Origin: Pteria penguin | Lineage: Eukaryota > Mollusca > Bivalvia > Pterioida > Pteriidae | Direction of reading: 5' to 3' | DNA length: 64,000 nucleotides | Assembly: GCA_035048485.1 (NCBI GenBank) | Contig: CM068587.1 | Location: forward strand, 41,849,842-41,913,841 | In this document: piece after piece, positions 12,380-24,048 of the stretch | Position numbering within the stretch: position 1 is the first letter of the stretch | Layout: the number at the start of each line of letters is the position of its first letter | Notes under the pieces: generated by a model | What the model was told of the DNA's origin: nothing | The model's database searches: none | The model's input: only the letters and a program-made list of their open reading frames with translations | Program-made: the position numbers and the translations under genes

Positions 12380-14444
12380 CTGTCAAAGTTGATATTGTAC
12401 TAAGAGTATCATCCTCAAAAACCTTAAAAGATATGTTTTACCAGTTATTACATGTATAATTATATTTGCAGAGAATCATTATTCAGACTTCATTTATCTT
12501 CTGATAGGTTCAGATTAATATGGAATGGTATGATATGGTTTATTTGCGTTTAGCCTTACGACTAATCAGCATAAAGTTCATTGTGATACAGAAATATATA
12601 TCCCAAAGAATTCATTCAATAGAGATAGGGATTACCATCACCTCATGTATAACACATAATATTGAACACATAATTACATGTAACACATAACTACATGTAA
12701 CACATCTATATAGCTACATAAAGACAACAACAGAAGACTCTCTTTTTACAAACACCATGTCATTGTATTGAAGCAAGGCAAGTGTATATGCTAGAATATT
12801 GTCATGTTTAGCATGTTCAAGGTACAACGTCGGAAGATTAAAACAATTCTGAATACCCTTGAAATATAAAGTACAAATTATGTAATGTAATCATTGTATA
12901 GACCTTTCCAGTGAAGAACTTTAGACTTCTTTGCAATAATATTCTGTTTCAATTGTGTTAAATTTGACTAATTGAAAGGAAGACAACAATTAAAAACAGT
13001 TTAAATATGAGTCCTTTTTAATACATGTATATTCATGATATGAAATATTCAAATACAATTAACTCTTTAATGGATTTAAAGGTCAGCATAAAGTATATAC
13101 ATGTATCAACATTTGTCCAGCATAAATACATTTACAATACATGTACTTGCAGTACCTACAGTATTATGAAATTTTCAATTTAAATTTCTACAATCTAGGC
13201 TTAAGGATTTGGTATACACAGTACATGTGATTAAGTATGAGAATGTAAATAGCAGTTAGCAGATGTAAAATATTGAAACTGTTTAAGTTTCAATGGTCTG
13301 TTTCAACAAATGTCTATTCCAAAGTTTGCTTTGAACAAACAATTCTCTCAAATAATTCATCTCAGATAAAAGTGTGTTGTGTTTAGATTTGAGAAGAACA
13401 TTGCAACCTTAAACATACCTTTTTTGGAATTCAACTGTCCCTGTTTTTCTTACTTAATAAGAACTTATATTATCCCATCTGTAGATTAGTTTACATATTC
13501 TGCATGTCTTTTATAAAGATTTATTGATCACTTTTAACACACAATGTTACTGCAACATCAGAAAGTAAACCTCAGCTATTAGAGGTTTGCACAAATTCAT
13601 ATTTTACAGAATGTATACAGTTTATGTATGCAGTATGATAGTGATTAAAATCATTATTCAATTAATCAAACAGAGTGGCTTTATCCACTTAATTGATCTG
13701 GAAACAGCATACATTATGAGAAGCATTATTTACAAATTCATCACAGATATTCAATGTGGGTAAGAATGGCCTGAGTCGATATCTATTCATGAGTAAATGA
13801 CAGGTCATATCCTATTCCCTTTGGGAGTCTTAAGAATTGTATTATCAGATGGGATTAAGAGGGGAGTTTAAACCTACTCCATATCTTTTTAAATGGCATT
13901 CCTCTGTTGCTGTGATAGCTGAAGCAATAAAAGTCAAGTTCTTAAAAGCTTTTGAGCTAAGTTCTATTAAAATAAGATTTAATTTACTTGAATGTTGCGA
14001 GAAAATGGCAAATCTGACCCATGTTTTTACAATATTCATTTTTGACTTTTTACAATATTCATTTTTGACTTTAAAACAATTACAATTACATAAATTATCT
14101 TCTGATATAAGTTATACTGTATAGTCTATTCAATTCTATGGTGTTTTGTCTTCAAATGACTGAGATATACATCCGGTGTATATTTTTATCTTCAATTACA
14201 TGTAATAATTACGTTTTATTATATGCACGTGCAACTGATCTGAGTCAGGATAATGTAATCAAAGTGGATCAAAATCCAATTCCCTCCATACTTCTAATGT
14301 ACGGCCAAGTGAAGTTAAAGTCAGACTTACTTTACTGAGTACAGTTTATCAAAAAAGCAAATAATTGATCCTTGACTCCTGACACGCATGTTGAAACTTT
14401 TATTTGCTGTTTAAAGCTAATAAATCCCTAAACTATTTTCTTAC
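12380..14444 (-). other. Probable 5'UTR intron of the death-domain gene
   Basis: On the minus strand CTTTGACAG|ATATTTC precedes the start codon by 19 nt, and TCTCAG|GTAAGAAAAT at 14445/14444 is a good donor. Together they imply a 2.1-kb intron. It is AT-rich with many ACATGTA words, a short ACATAATTACATGTAAC duplication near 12.67 kb, and a 25-bp duplication near 14.03-14.08 kb (TACAATATTCATTTTTGACT). No coding exon was seen; the open frames in it are unsupported. Confidence 0.45.
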
Positions 14445-14530
14445 CTGAGAAGGTGAGTGTTGATAAGGAAGCCACACATGCGCATAAAACCACATGACGG
14501 ATATCCTTACGTCACTTCCGTAAACAGTGA
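14445..14530 (-). promoter_or_regulatory. Probable first exon and ETS/CRE-like promoter element of the death-domain gene
   Basis: The minus strand reads CGGAAGTGACGT at 14520-14509, a textbook ETS site joined to a CRE half-site and often found at the start of housekeeping and divergent genes. A second CGGAAG-type word follows near 14532. A good splice donor lies 65 bp downstream at 14445. The divergent plus-strand gene begins within about 750 bp, so this may be a bidirectional promoter. No TATA box was identified. Confidence 0.45.
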
Positions 14531-14980
14531 AACGGAAGATGAACTGTCAATGTGAAACTCGAGCAAAACATAATCAATCGATACAGCTATACAGGGAACG
14601 TACAGTGATTGCACAATGTATCGATTATAATACGATTACCCAATAATCGATGCTATTTGTTAAGTAGAATTTTATTACATTTATCCGTATTTAGCACCCC
14701 CGTTTCACGAAAGAGCTAATTCTTAACAAGAGGTGTCATTTATCTTGCTTAACGGGCATGCCAGCTAATGAAACAATACGTTGAGGTCTTCAAGACGCAA
14801 GTCAAAGAGCCGTGAAAGGTTAACTGTCAACATCATTACAAGCGCCTAATAGCGTGATTGATAATTTTATCACAGTATAAGCAAGTCACTCTTGCCATTC
14901 CAGTCCTTCAAGAAAATACTGTACACACAATTGCTATTAAAGTCCCATCATTCATCAGTTTATTATTTATTTCACAGACA

Positions 14981-15082
14981 ATGATTAGAGGGAACATTTT
15001 ACAAATTATAGTGCTCTTCTTGTTGACATTTCATGTTGGAGTATGTTGTGTGACTAGTAGCAATTTTCAAGATTATATTTGA
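14981..15082 (+). CDS. Small ORF, 33 aa, hydrophobic signal-like peptide (uncertain)
   Basis: ATG at 14981 opens MIRGNILQIIVLFLLTFHVG, continuing through a Cys-Cys pair to a TGA at 15080. This looks like a signal peptide or membrane anchor followed by only about 10 residues. TTTATTTCACAG just upstream could be a splice acceptor. It lies in the likely 5' leader of the gene at 15258, so it may be an upstream ORF, a coding exon of a separate short gene, or chance. Confidence 0.25.
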   Translation: MIRGNILQIIVLFLLTFHVGVCCVTSSNFQDYI

Positions 15083-15196
15083 CACATCTTTAATTCATGG
15101 CTTCAGCATACTGTCAGAAGGAAATATATTGATCATGTGTGTAACTAATAGTCAGCCAGTGTACATGGATGGTATAATAACTGATCATCAAAGGAG

Positions 15197-15280
15197 ATGG
15201 AAACTGTTCATCTTATTCTGAAAATGGCTTGTTTGTTTGAACTTGTGTGCTATCAGTATGCAGACATCAATCAAGGATGA
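15197..15280 (+). CDS. Upstream ORF overlapping the start of the 15258 gene
   Basis: ATG at 15197 (with another in-frame ATG at 15224) reads 27 codons to TGA at 15278, overlapping the main start at 15258 in a different frame. If this leader is in the mature mRNA, it would be expected to lower translation of the main frame. The alternative is that the exon starts at the CAG|ACATC site at 15263-15264 and the leader is intronic. Confidence 0.3.
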   Translation: METVHLILKMACLFELVCYQYADINQG

Positions 15281-17576
15281 ACCTGAACTAAAGGCCCCAC
15301 TGGCCACATTTGATACCTTTGACATTGGAGATGGAGATAGAGTGGAATTGTCGTCTGCATTACCAAATATCAAATTAAACAATGCAGAGGTACTTTCAAT
15401 TTCTAGCGGGGTTAATCTAAATGACAAGGATGCTTGGAAAGGGAATGATTTGGATGAGTGTGATGGATTTTCCTTTAATGTTGGAAATGCCAGAAGCAAA
15501 TCAATGAATACAGATTACAGAAAATTATCCAATGGAAATGAGAGTGTGAATTACAGCAATGAGTCTGATACTTGCAGTACCACAGTGAATATTGGGGGAT
15601 CAACTCAGGTGAGTTCTGACTCAAACTCGGATAGTTCCGGCTCTGATTGTGACTACATCAGAAGTGGCTACATCTCTGTACAGGATGGAGTAGTAACACA
15701 ACAAACATTAAATTTTCAATCACCTCAAGTTCAAAGGTCACAGTTTCATTACAGTGAAAGTTCAAATGAAAGTACACCTTTGACATCGCCAATTTTACCT
15801 CGAGCATCAGTCTCCACTCTCCTCGCTGAACTCCAAAATGAAAAAGTGCAATCTAAACGAAAAGCTTTGGAGAAACGTATTCAGCGATTACAAGTGACAA
15901 ATAAACCTGTGGAGAGACCAAGGAGTACTACTCCGATAAACATTCATACCTTTGAAGAATATAAAGAATTTGATTCCCCAGAAAGGTTATCTTTGTCAGA
16001 TGGAGCAGAGAAATTGAAGATTAAGTTACCAGGAGAAGAATTCAGTCCAAAACCCAGAAGTCCTAGAAAAGACAGAACTGGCAAAAAAGATAGCCATGTT
16101 TTCAATTTCAATGAAGATCATTTGTTTTCAAGAACAAAATCTGCATTATTAGTTGAGAATGACAGCCAGGTTGGACTTTCACCAAAACGCATTTTACTTC
16201 CACCTGCGTTATCTCCCTTTTCATCACCTCACAAGTCACCAGGTTATGTAACAGAGGATCCTCGACAGAGCAGTCAATCTACTGTCAAACACTCACCTCA
16301 GATCTCTAGTCAAAGTTTAGGAGATGAATGGGATATATTTACCCAAATAAATTCCCACAAACGAAGTAAAAGTGATCCGTGGTGTACAGTGGAAAACTCC
16401 TCAAGCTCTGGTACAAGAAACAATGCTCAGTTATATGCTAAAGCTAGTCTGAACAATGATACTCAAACAAACAAAAATACTCTGGATAGCACATTTAATT
16501 TTCTTGTAGATGATAATGTTTTATCCAGTGCAAAATTTGCTGAATCTGTATGTGAAGAATATTTTGAAAAAGAAGAAGTTATAACAGTGCAGATTAATGA
16601 AAATAATGGTAAAAGAATATGTGACATAACATGTGAGGAGCCTGAAAGGAAAACAGAAGAGAGATGCACACAAATCGTATCACAGGTAAGTGCAGACATG
16701 TATGTATAATATATCATTATAATAATCTGATTTATTCATGTTGTAGGATTATACATGTGTATTAATTGAAATTTGAGACCAAATTGTTAAGTATGGTAAC
16801 ACTGAGCAGTAATTTGATGATAGAAAGTGAAAACAGATGTACAGTACATATATTAACTGGCAGCATTTAATTTTATTAAAGTGTAATTTTAATGTCTTCT
16901 AAGTAAAGGTGTTGATTATTGTGAAATGATGATATATGTAAGGTTAAAAATAGAATTAATTGATGGTACATGTAAGTGTATGGAAAACTGGTGATGCTTG
17001 TAAGGGTATAAGGTTCAAAGAACCTGACATTATTTGTATGTGTAAGAGTGACTTGTAAAATGATGATACGTATAAGGGAAAAGAAAACTGATGATACTTA
17101 TAATGGTAAAGATATGGTAAAGAGATGATACATGTGAGCGTTAAGGTAAAATGTTACATATAAGGGCAAGGTAAGCATGATGATAATTGTGAGGGTAAGT
17201 AACCGGAAGAGATGTATCAGTCAGTCTTTAGGTAAGTGATGATGTAATGATCTGAATGATGCAATGTATGTAAGACTATGGAAAACTTCTGAAAATAATT
17301 ATTTTATATCTTTCAGTTAAGTGTCACATTTTAAGTTTGGTAGAAATGTAATTGTCAATGTTATGAAGACAAGCATGTTGTACATTGTAAATTTTCATAC
17401 TCAAGGTCAAGGGTTTAAATATTCTTTATATTGTTTTACTTCAGGTAACTCCCAGTAAGCTTGACCTGATACAAGAAATAGAGAGAGAAATGGGGTCTAA
17501 AATGGTTCTGTCACATGCTGATAGTCCAGGAATTCTGAGTGACCATATCTCCAACAATGAAGATCATTTGTCGTAA
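15258..17576 (+). CDS. Unrecognised 519-aa Ser-rich, largely disordered protein, 2 exons
   Basis: Exon 15258-16685 (476 codons) ends ATCGTATCACAG|GTAAGT; exon 17445-17576 begins after TTTTACTTCAG and ends TAA at 17574. Phase is 0. I do not recognise the family. The N-terminus is acidic (TFDTFDIGDGDRVEL); residues about 95-150 are Ser/Asn/Asp-rich. A helical stretch at about 195-215 (LLAELQNEKVQSKRKALEKR) may be a short coiled coil. Residues about 255-350 carry many SP/KSP sites (SPKPRSPRKD, SPKRILLPPA, SPFSSPHKSP), suggesting proline-directed phosphorylation. Further on are a GDEWDIFTQI stretch, an acidic region, and a last-exon helix KLDLIQEIEREMG. No membrane segment, signal peptide or enzyme motif is visible. 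The start is the first in-frame ATG; a 5' coding exon joined at 15264 cannot be excluded. Likely cytosolic scaffold or cytoskeletal/trafficking protein, by inference only. Confidence 0.8.
16686..17444 (+). other. Intron with degenerate GATGATA/TAAGGGTAA repeats
   Basis: The 759-bp intron carries loosely repeated words such as GATGATACATGTAAGGGTAA between about 16.9 and 17.25 kb, too diverged to set a period. The acceptor is preceded by ATATTGTTTTACTTCAG. Confidence 0.5.
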
Positions 17577-18169
17577 CCATAGTTTACCCATCATATCACC
17601 TAATCCATGTAAGTATCCTCTGAACATGCTAACAATGGAATGACCATCTTTAAAAAAAAATACGGACATGGGGTCAGTGAAAATGGAGGTGAAGTGTATA
17701 TGGAAGCGGCCCAAAGAACTGCTGGAATTTTTAAAATATATATATGTATATATGGTCTATCTTGTTGCAGCAGGCCAAAGGGCCGCAGAATTTTTTTGTC
17801 CATCCAATGTATTTTAATTTTCATGGAAAAGTGGCAAAATAATCCAGCTCTGAATATTTGCGAAAAGGCTCTGAAATTCAAGCAAAAAAAATTTTCCTGC
17901 TCGCAAAAGTCTTCCTGCCACTTACCCTCCCTAGAAATCAAATGACAGTTCCTTTAATGCTGATTTAAGCATCACATAGTGAGTTTTACCAGCAATGGTT
18001 TAGCAAGACTAGTAAAATAGCATGATGATTGTGATTGTTATACCAGTACTAAATGCTCCAAATCTTCTATAAAAGGATTGTGATTCCTTTTTTATGTACC
18101 TTTCAGCATTCCACCTTTGAGTATAATGAAGGAATATAATTTACTTCTTTATAAGATCTTGCATAATGT
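17577..18169 (+). other. Probable 3'UTR and flank of the 15258 gene
   Basis: No coding exon seen. Open frames on both strands at 17.5-17.9 kb are low-complexity and lack start context. No clear AATAAA was noticed before the tandem array. Confidence 0.4.
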
Positions 18170-18640
18170 TATGACTGAAAGTGACATTATTATGATGTCA
18201 TGACTGAAAGTGACATTATTATGATGTCATGATTGACAGCGACATTATTATGATGTCATGATTGATAGTGACATTATTATGATGTCATGATTAATAAGTG
18301 ACATTATCATGATGTCATGATTGATAGTGACATTATCATGATGTCATAATTGATAGTGACATTATTATGATGTCATGATTGATAGTGACATTATTATGAT
18401 GTCATGATTGATAGTGACATTATTATGATGTCATGATTGATAGTGACATTATTATGATGTCATTATTGATAGTGACATTATTATGATGTCATGATTGATA
18501 GTGACATTATTATGATGTCATGATTGATAGTGACATTATTATGATGTCATTATTGATAGTGACATTATTATGATGTCATGATTGATAGTGACATTATTAT
18601 GATGTCATGATTGATAGTGACAATATTATGATGTCATGTA
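18170..18640. repeat. 29-bp minisatellite, about 16 copies
   Basis: Unit: TGACATTATTATGATGTCA followed by TGATTGATAG; spacing is 29 bp (for example 18361 and 18390). Copies are nearly identical, with a few single-base changes and one indel near 18295. Each unit contains TGACAT and its reverse complement ATGTCA seven bases apart, and a CRE-like TGATGTCA. Confidence 0.95.
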
Positions 18641-18794
18641 TTATGGCTGTTACAAACTGACTTCTTTAGTTTGTATACTCCTTTGTATGCTTTTAATCAT
18701 AGACTCATTACATCATCCATTCACAATTAAAATTCCCTAGTCATGTCGTGTCATATTCCCGGCTACTCTTCTGAAGTCATATAGTCATTGCTTT

Positions 18795-18840
18795 GTTCAT
18801 CCATCTGTCAGTCATCCATCTGTCAGTCATCCATCTGTCC
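18795..18840. repeat. 15-bp tandem repeat, 3 copies
   Basis: CATCCATCTGTCAGT repeated three times; a short simple repeat with no other visible role. Confidence 0.8.
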
Positions 18841-19262
18841 ATATTCTGATTACTTTTTCAAAAACTGAGGAGCCATGATTAAAATGTTACTTATCCCTTA
18901 ACTTTAGTAAAGTGTTTTTGACCTAGATCGGACTAGAAAGGTCAGGGTCACTCTGATATGTGACATTTTAAGATAAGAAATATAGTCATAGTAATTACAT
19001 GGAAGTAGAATGAATGTTTGTTATTAAAACAAGATAAAATGAAAGTTTCCATATATATTTAGCTTCAAGGAAAGTTATTCTGAGCTCCAGTCTGATGTCA
19101 TTGAATTGAGTAAATTGTAGTATAGATGCTTTGAAAGGCTGAGCGAATAAAATAAAACAGAAGTAATAATGGTCATACAAAAATGTCAGAAGAATGTTTA
19201 GATGTATGAATCTTCAATTGCTTACTTAGTTTATGCATCTTCAGTCTGTCAGGACTTCTTGT

Positions 19263-19420
19263 TAGTTGGTTTATTGATTTTTTTGTGGATTTTTACAATG
19301 TTTGTTTCATGGAAGGTAACCAACTTCTTTTAAAAATATGATGGCACATTCTGGAAATCAAATTTAGATGTCTACACTGTTAACCAAGTGCTTTACAATC
19401 ACTATATGAGGTCTGCCCCT
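19263..19420 (-). mobile_element. Degenerate tRNA-headed SINE, family B
   Basis: The plus strand reads GGTAACCAACTTCTTTTAAA and then, in order, words matching the copies at 32.65-32.81 kb and (inverted) 48.59-48.75 kb, ending ATATGAGGTCTGCCCCT, the complement of the GGGGCAGGCTT head. It is strongly diverged with no certain target-site duplication. Confidence 0.5.
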
Positions 19421-19499
19421 CAGTACCTTATACTGATATGATTTATATCATTATTTAGTAATATATAATGGCAATACAAATATAGAGATAAATGAATTA

Positions 19500-22037
19500 T
19501 ATCTATATCTATAAAATTGTTTATAAATAAACACTCCCCCCCCCGAACTAAACGTTTCATCTCATCCAGGGGCAGATACAGGTTTTAGGGTTATTTTGGG
19601 GATGAGAGTCAGACTGAAGCCCCCTGCTGGTTAGGGACCAGGGGTGGGGCAAAGTCCTCCCCCGGAAGCTTCTACAATTTGAGTTTAAGGGCCTACAAAC
19701 GGCAATTTCACCGCCCACCATCCTTACCGCGGCTGTCGTGTAATTGAAGCTTTCGTCATTTTATTCCTGTCCTTTTCAATACCATGTTATTTTGGTTGTA
19801 CCTGTGGTGGATTTTGTCATACAGCTGAGTCAGATTTGATTTTCTGATAAATCTTACTCAGCTGCATCGCAAAATCCACCATCACATTTTTTCTTTTATC
19901 ACGTACATTACTTCTAGTGGACAGCGCAGAAGTATCTATAGACGACAGTTTTTGAGAGGAAAAAAGAAGGAATTGCGACATACCATATGTGCTTTTCATT
20001 TGAGAAGTGGTGGGATTAGGTTGAACCCTAGACCAAACCAAAATGACGCGAAGTCGAGTAGATGTACATGTACGATCAAACTAAAGTCGCGCAGAAAATT
20101 ATAGATGTTAATTTCTCCCTGATTTCGCCCCCCCCCCCAAATAAAAATGAAAATCAATAAGAATTATAGTTCAGCATATAGATGTAAATAGATACTTTGA
20201 GTGATTTATCTGACGCGTTGTAGCGGATGCTGCAATGATTTTCTATATTTAGCCCTGAACAGAAGGGAGTGTTTGTGTGATTGCTTTGATCCATGTGGTG
20301 GTTGTTACTCCTCTGTAGTGGAAGGAATGGCATAGGTGGCTATTACCAATCGATGAACGGGATTTTGTTCTTGGATAACCAATTCCATGACCAAGTCTAG
20401 CTCGTAGAATATCGTTAAACACAACTGCTAATTCTATATATTGTATAGTGGCGACATCTACTTGGAAAAAACTAGTGTATTACAGTATTCCATAGAAAAA
20501 TAGTGTAAAACTATATCTTTACTCGACAATGCTTAATTTGTCAAATCAATGTTAATATCTAAAAGAAGAAAATAATAATGGAAAACGCACCTCATCTAAT
20601 AAAAGATGTTTTTTTGTGTTGACCCCCTTCTAACTACTTGTTCCACCACCACCACCAAAAAAAAAAACCCCAAAAGAAAGATAGATAGAAATGATTGATT
20701 AATGAATAAATTAGATAAATGAAAAATAAAGATCCATAACAATCGTCCCCCATTCTTGAGTTCGTGTAATCTAAGGCTAGCTGTGCCATGGTAAAAGTTC
20801 AATATTTCAAGGCTAGCATCTAACAATGAATCAACAGTCGTGTTTAGTTCGTCGTGTAAAAAAGCTAACCTTATACAAGAAGTTTGTGAAAGATAACAAG
20901 ATTTCCCAGAAAGATCTTCATAATACTTATTTATCGACATTCAATCAAATGTGATAGAAGTATTTGTGAACAAAGAAAATGAATGAAAGCAATGAGAGAG
21001 TCTTCCTTGGCTGGTTGGAATCGATTTACACAACACGTGGTCAAACAACAAGCTTGGAATCTAAAATGCGCAAAATACTGTTCCATTCCAATAGTTTTAG
21101 TGTTCATTTTCCTTAAATTTTTGAGTTTCTGATTTATCACCCGGTTCACATACGATTTATTTCATATTGCTTCAAAGAATATTGAAGTCAAATAATGGGT
21201 ACATCACCGTTATTTCCCTTTTAAAACGTAGGCCTTGATCATCTTGCTTAATTTCTGTATTCCCCCCTCAATGCAGCTTTATTGCGCGGAATATGCAGGA
21301 ATAATCCTTTACATTTGTCCGTCTGTCTGTATGTAGACGCAAACCTGTCAACGGAAATCCTCCGAGACTCTTGAATAGATTTCAGTGAAATTTCGTGCGA
21401 AGAGAGATCTCTATAAGTAAGTATGCATGAAGAATGGAGGATGTGTTATCAGAGATCTATTATTATTAGAGGAGTTATAAGGCATTTGGACTCAAACTTT
21501 TCCAGATTGCGGTAACAGAAACTTGTCAGTGCAACTTCTCAAGAATCGTTCAGTTGAATTCAATGAAAGTTTGTACCAAGAAAGGTCGCAATATTGAAGT
21601 ACATGAGAGAAAATGTTGATGAAAATTATCTCCTCCCCTTAACGATGGTCACCTTTAAATGATCAATGTTTATCTGTAATCAGCCAAACAATCTACACCG
21701 GTCCTTAGTTAATGAAGTATTACACATATATAATGGTAGATGTAAATCGATAAAGGTCTGTTATGAATCCGAGTAATAATTAAACTGAAATCGATTTATA
21801 TCTATGATGTACCATGTGTACTCAAGGCAAATATCCCAGTTATTATTTATATACCTATATACATTGCTTGTTCTATGGAGTGCAGAGCTTGCTGAGATAT
21901 TACCGTAATATTACATTGCTTTGAAATATGCTATAGAATTCCTATAGAACTATAGTTATTTTACTCTTGTTGGATTTAATATGAGGGGTTATACATCAAA
22001 CCATGTGTATGACTAATGTTTATAATATCATGTTTGT
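19500..22037. other. Gene-free stretch, no supported gene
   Basis: AT-rich with short C-runs (19537, 20129) and a duplicated-looking stretch 'TCCCCCGG..GGCAGATACAGG' near 19.57-19.67 kb of the kind seen in worn DNA transposons. At 21.28-21.65 kb, text such as TTTGTCCGTCTGTCTGTATG followed by CTCTTGAATAGATTTCAGTG and TCTCAAGAATCGTTCAGTTG suggests a diverged interspersed repeat. The open frames at 19817-20041 and 20596-21149 (minus) show no motif or splice support. Confidence 0.5.
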
Positions 22038-22049
22038 CATGTTCGTCTC

Positions 22050-22332
22050 TAGGCCGGTGTGGCCTAGTGGATAAGGTACTCGGCTCCTGATCGAGAGGTA
22101 CCGGGATCGACTCCCGCCCTGGGCGCACCGGTGTTCTGTCTTTCGGATGAGAGTAAAGACCGAGGTCCCGTGTCACGGTAGGCGTGACACGTGAAAGATC
22201 CATCACTGCTTCGGTAGGGTCCGTTGCAAAGGTCTAAATTTGTATGCAATGCATCAGGCAAATGCCGTCACAATATACGTGAAATAATCGTGTACTGACG
22301 TAAAACAATATTCAATCAGCCAATCAATCAAT
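22050..22332 (+). mobile_element. tRNA-headed SINE, family A, with 12-bp target-site duplication
   Basis: The head GGCCGGTGTGGCCTAGTGG (A-box-like TGGCCTAGTGG) and the B-box-like text GGGATCGACTCC begin the element. The body contains GTGTCACGGTAGGCGTGACACG and AAGATCCATCACTGC, and the tail is (ATCA)n. Flanks CATGTTCGTCTC at 22038-22049 and 22333-22344 are identical. Other copies lie at 39910-40186, 44870-45103 and 54669-54942. Short ORFs inside are artefacts. Confidence 0.9.
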
Positions 22333-22659
22333 CATGTTCGTCTCAAGTAGTCCCCCTTTCCACCCGTGATTCCGCACTGTCCATGCTGCAATCTGTTCAT
22401 TAATAAGGAAACTATAGAAGATCTGTTCATTCCATTCCAAGTCTTTTTGAGAGCATTTAAACCGCAGCAGAATTTTATGATCTTGACCTCGCATATTTTA
22501 GTTATTTTCTTGAATACCTTGCCTCCTACATACATATTCATACACGGATGCTTTCTCCTGAGAGTTGATAAACTGAACCAATAATTTGACTTTCCCTTTG
22601 ACCCAGAGTTCATATCCTGATTTTGGCCTTTAAAAATATTTTGGTAACATTATTCATGG

Positions 22660-22800
22660 CAGATGTGACTAGCCTAACAGGAGACGCTTACTCCTCCCAG
22701 ACTTCTTGTTTCACCTCTGGCAGGAGACGCTTACACCTCCCAGCCATCTGACATCTTGTTTCACCTCTGACAGGAGAAGCTTACTCCTCCCAGGAGTGTC
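22660..22800. repeat. Three diverged copies of a GGAGACGCTTACTCCTCC-containing repeat
   Basis: CAGGAGACGCTTACTCCTCC occurs at about 22678, 22722 and 22771, separated by CTTGTTTCACCTCTG words. Each copy has a GGAG ... CTCC dyad. Probably a fragment of an interspersed repeat. Confidence 0.7.
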
Positions 22801-22879
22801 CTTAATAAAGTTTCTGCGGCGTACTTTGGATGAGGCAGTATATAAATTTAAGATTATATCACATTATACGTAAAAGATA

Positions 22880-22988
22880 TATTACAGCATCAGGTGGGTC
22901 TGTTATGTAGGAACAACGTTTGATACCATCAGACAGGATCCACTACCATATATGTGAGACAATCGTGATGGTGCGCTAAACAAATAAA
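22880..22988 (+). mobile_element. Worn tail fragment of SINE family A
   Basis: GCATCAGGTGGGTCTG, then ACCATATATGTGAGACAATCGTG and GCTAAACAAATAAACAAA align in order with the SINE A tail (GCATCAGGC..., ATACGTGAAATAATCGTG, GTAAAACAAT). No head is present. Confidence 0.55.
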
Positions 22989-22999
22989 CAAAGAACATT

Positions 23000-23625
23000 G
23001 TCAAATACTTTTAAGTTGGTGTCATACCCTTAAACTGTGGTCGACGTCATTTTTCATTGTTGAAATCGTTTCTTGATACTGAAAATTGTTGCAGGTTATT
23101 AACTTATTAAGCACAGAGGACGTGCCATACAATGTAGAATGCAAGCAGAGATTTCATCGAACGTGTATATTAATTGTCGTGTAGCCGTTTCGATGCAAAT
23201 TCACATCGAAATATTCATAGAGGCATACCAGTTTGCAAGTGTGCGACAGAAGAGAGGGAAAATCTATATAGGGGATAAGAAAAAACCCGTTCAATACAAG
23301 CACAGTGATAGGAGATACTGTGCGAGGGCATCTGACGATGTTTACATAATGTATTGGTCCCTACTCTTGTTTTCCCGAATGCCACTTGCAATCCAAGAAG
23401 GCGCGATGAACCATTGCAGTGTGGCAGATAACCACAACAGCTCTATGTGCCAGACAGCTTCTGAACGTCATGGTAATATATAATTGAAGTCAATTCACAA
23501 TGACAGAAAACAGATAGAAGAGTTGGATTTGGCTATTTCCAAATACTGCAATCACAAATTATACATGTAAAACCTCTAAAACATACAGAATAAGCATTCC
23601 ATTAGCAGTGTCTGATAGCTGGTAC
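23000..23625. other. Gene-free, no supported feature
   Basis: Contains a 114-codon open frame at 23139-23483 (+) with an ATG but no recognisable domain, splice context or polyadenylation signal. I treat it as chance. Confidence 0.4.
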
Positions 23626-23628
23626 TTA

Positions 23629-24010
23629 GGGATCGTTTTCTATATCGTCTGGCTGTCCTTCTAAACTTATATCTTGTATAATTGGGGATCGTTTCTATGT
23701 CATCTGTCTATCCTTCTGAACTTATATCTGGTATGCTTAGGGATCGTTTTCTATCATCTGTCTGTCCTTCTGAACTTATATCTGGTATGATTAGGGATCG
23801 TTTTCTATCATCTGTCTTTTCGTCTGAACTTATGTCTGGTATACTTAGGGATCGTTTTCTTTATCGTCTGTCTTTCTGTACTTATGTCTGGTATACTTAG
23901 GGATCATTTTTATATCGCCCGTCTGTTCGTCTGTACTTATGTCTGGTATGCTTAGGGATTGTTTTCTATATCGTCTGTCTGTTCGTCTTTACTTATGTTT
24001 GGTATACATT
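23629..24010. repeat. Minisatellite, unit about 54-57 bp, about 7 copies
   Basis: TTAGGGATCGTTTTCTAT starts recur at about 23627, 23682, 23738, 23792, 23845, 23899 and 23954, each followed by CTGTCTGTCC-like text and ACTTATGTCTGGTAT. Copies differ by small indels. Confidence 0.85.
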
Positions 24011-24048
24011 ATGTATTTCCGTTGTATATGTAATCTGATTTGACTTAG

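Noticed and set aside
17640..17945. 101-codon plus frame after the 15258 gene
   Set aside because: No ATG in good context or in-phase splice link; sequence is low-complexity and the previous exon already ends in TAA.
22064..22261. Minus-strand frames and the tRNA-like head at 22.05 kb as a gene
   Set aside because: They fall inside a SINE with target-site duplications; the tRNA part lacks a full cloverleaf and is followed by a SINE body.
23139..23483. 114-codon ATG frame
   Set aside because: No signal peptide, domain, splice context or nearby polyadenylation signal; composition like its flanks.
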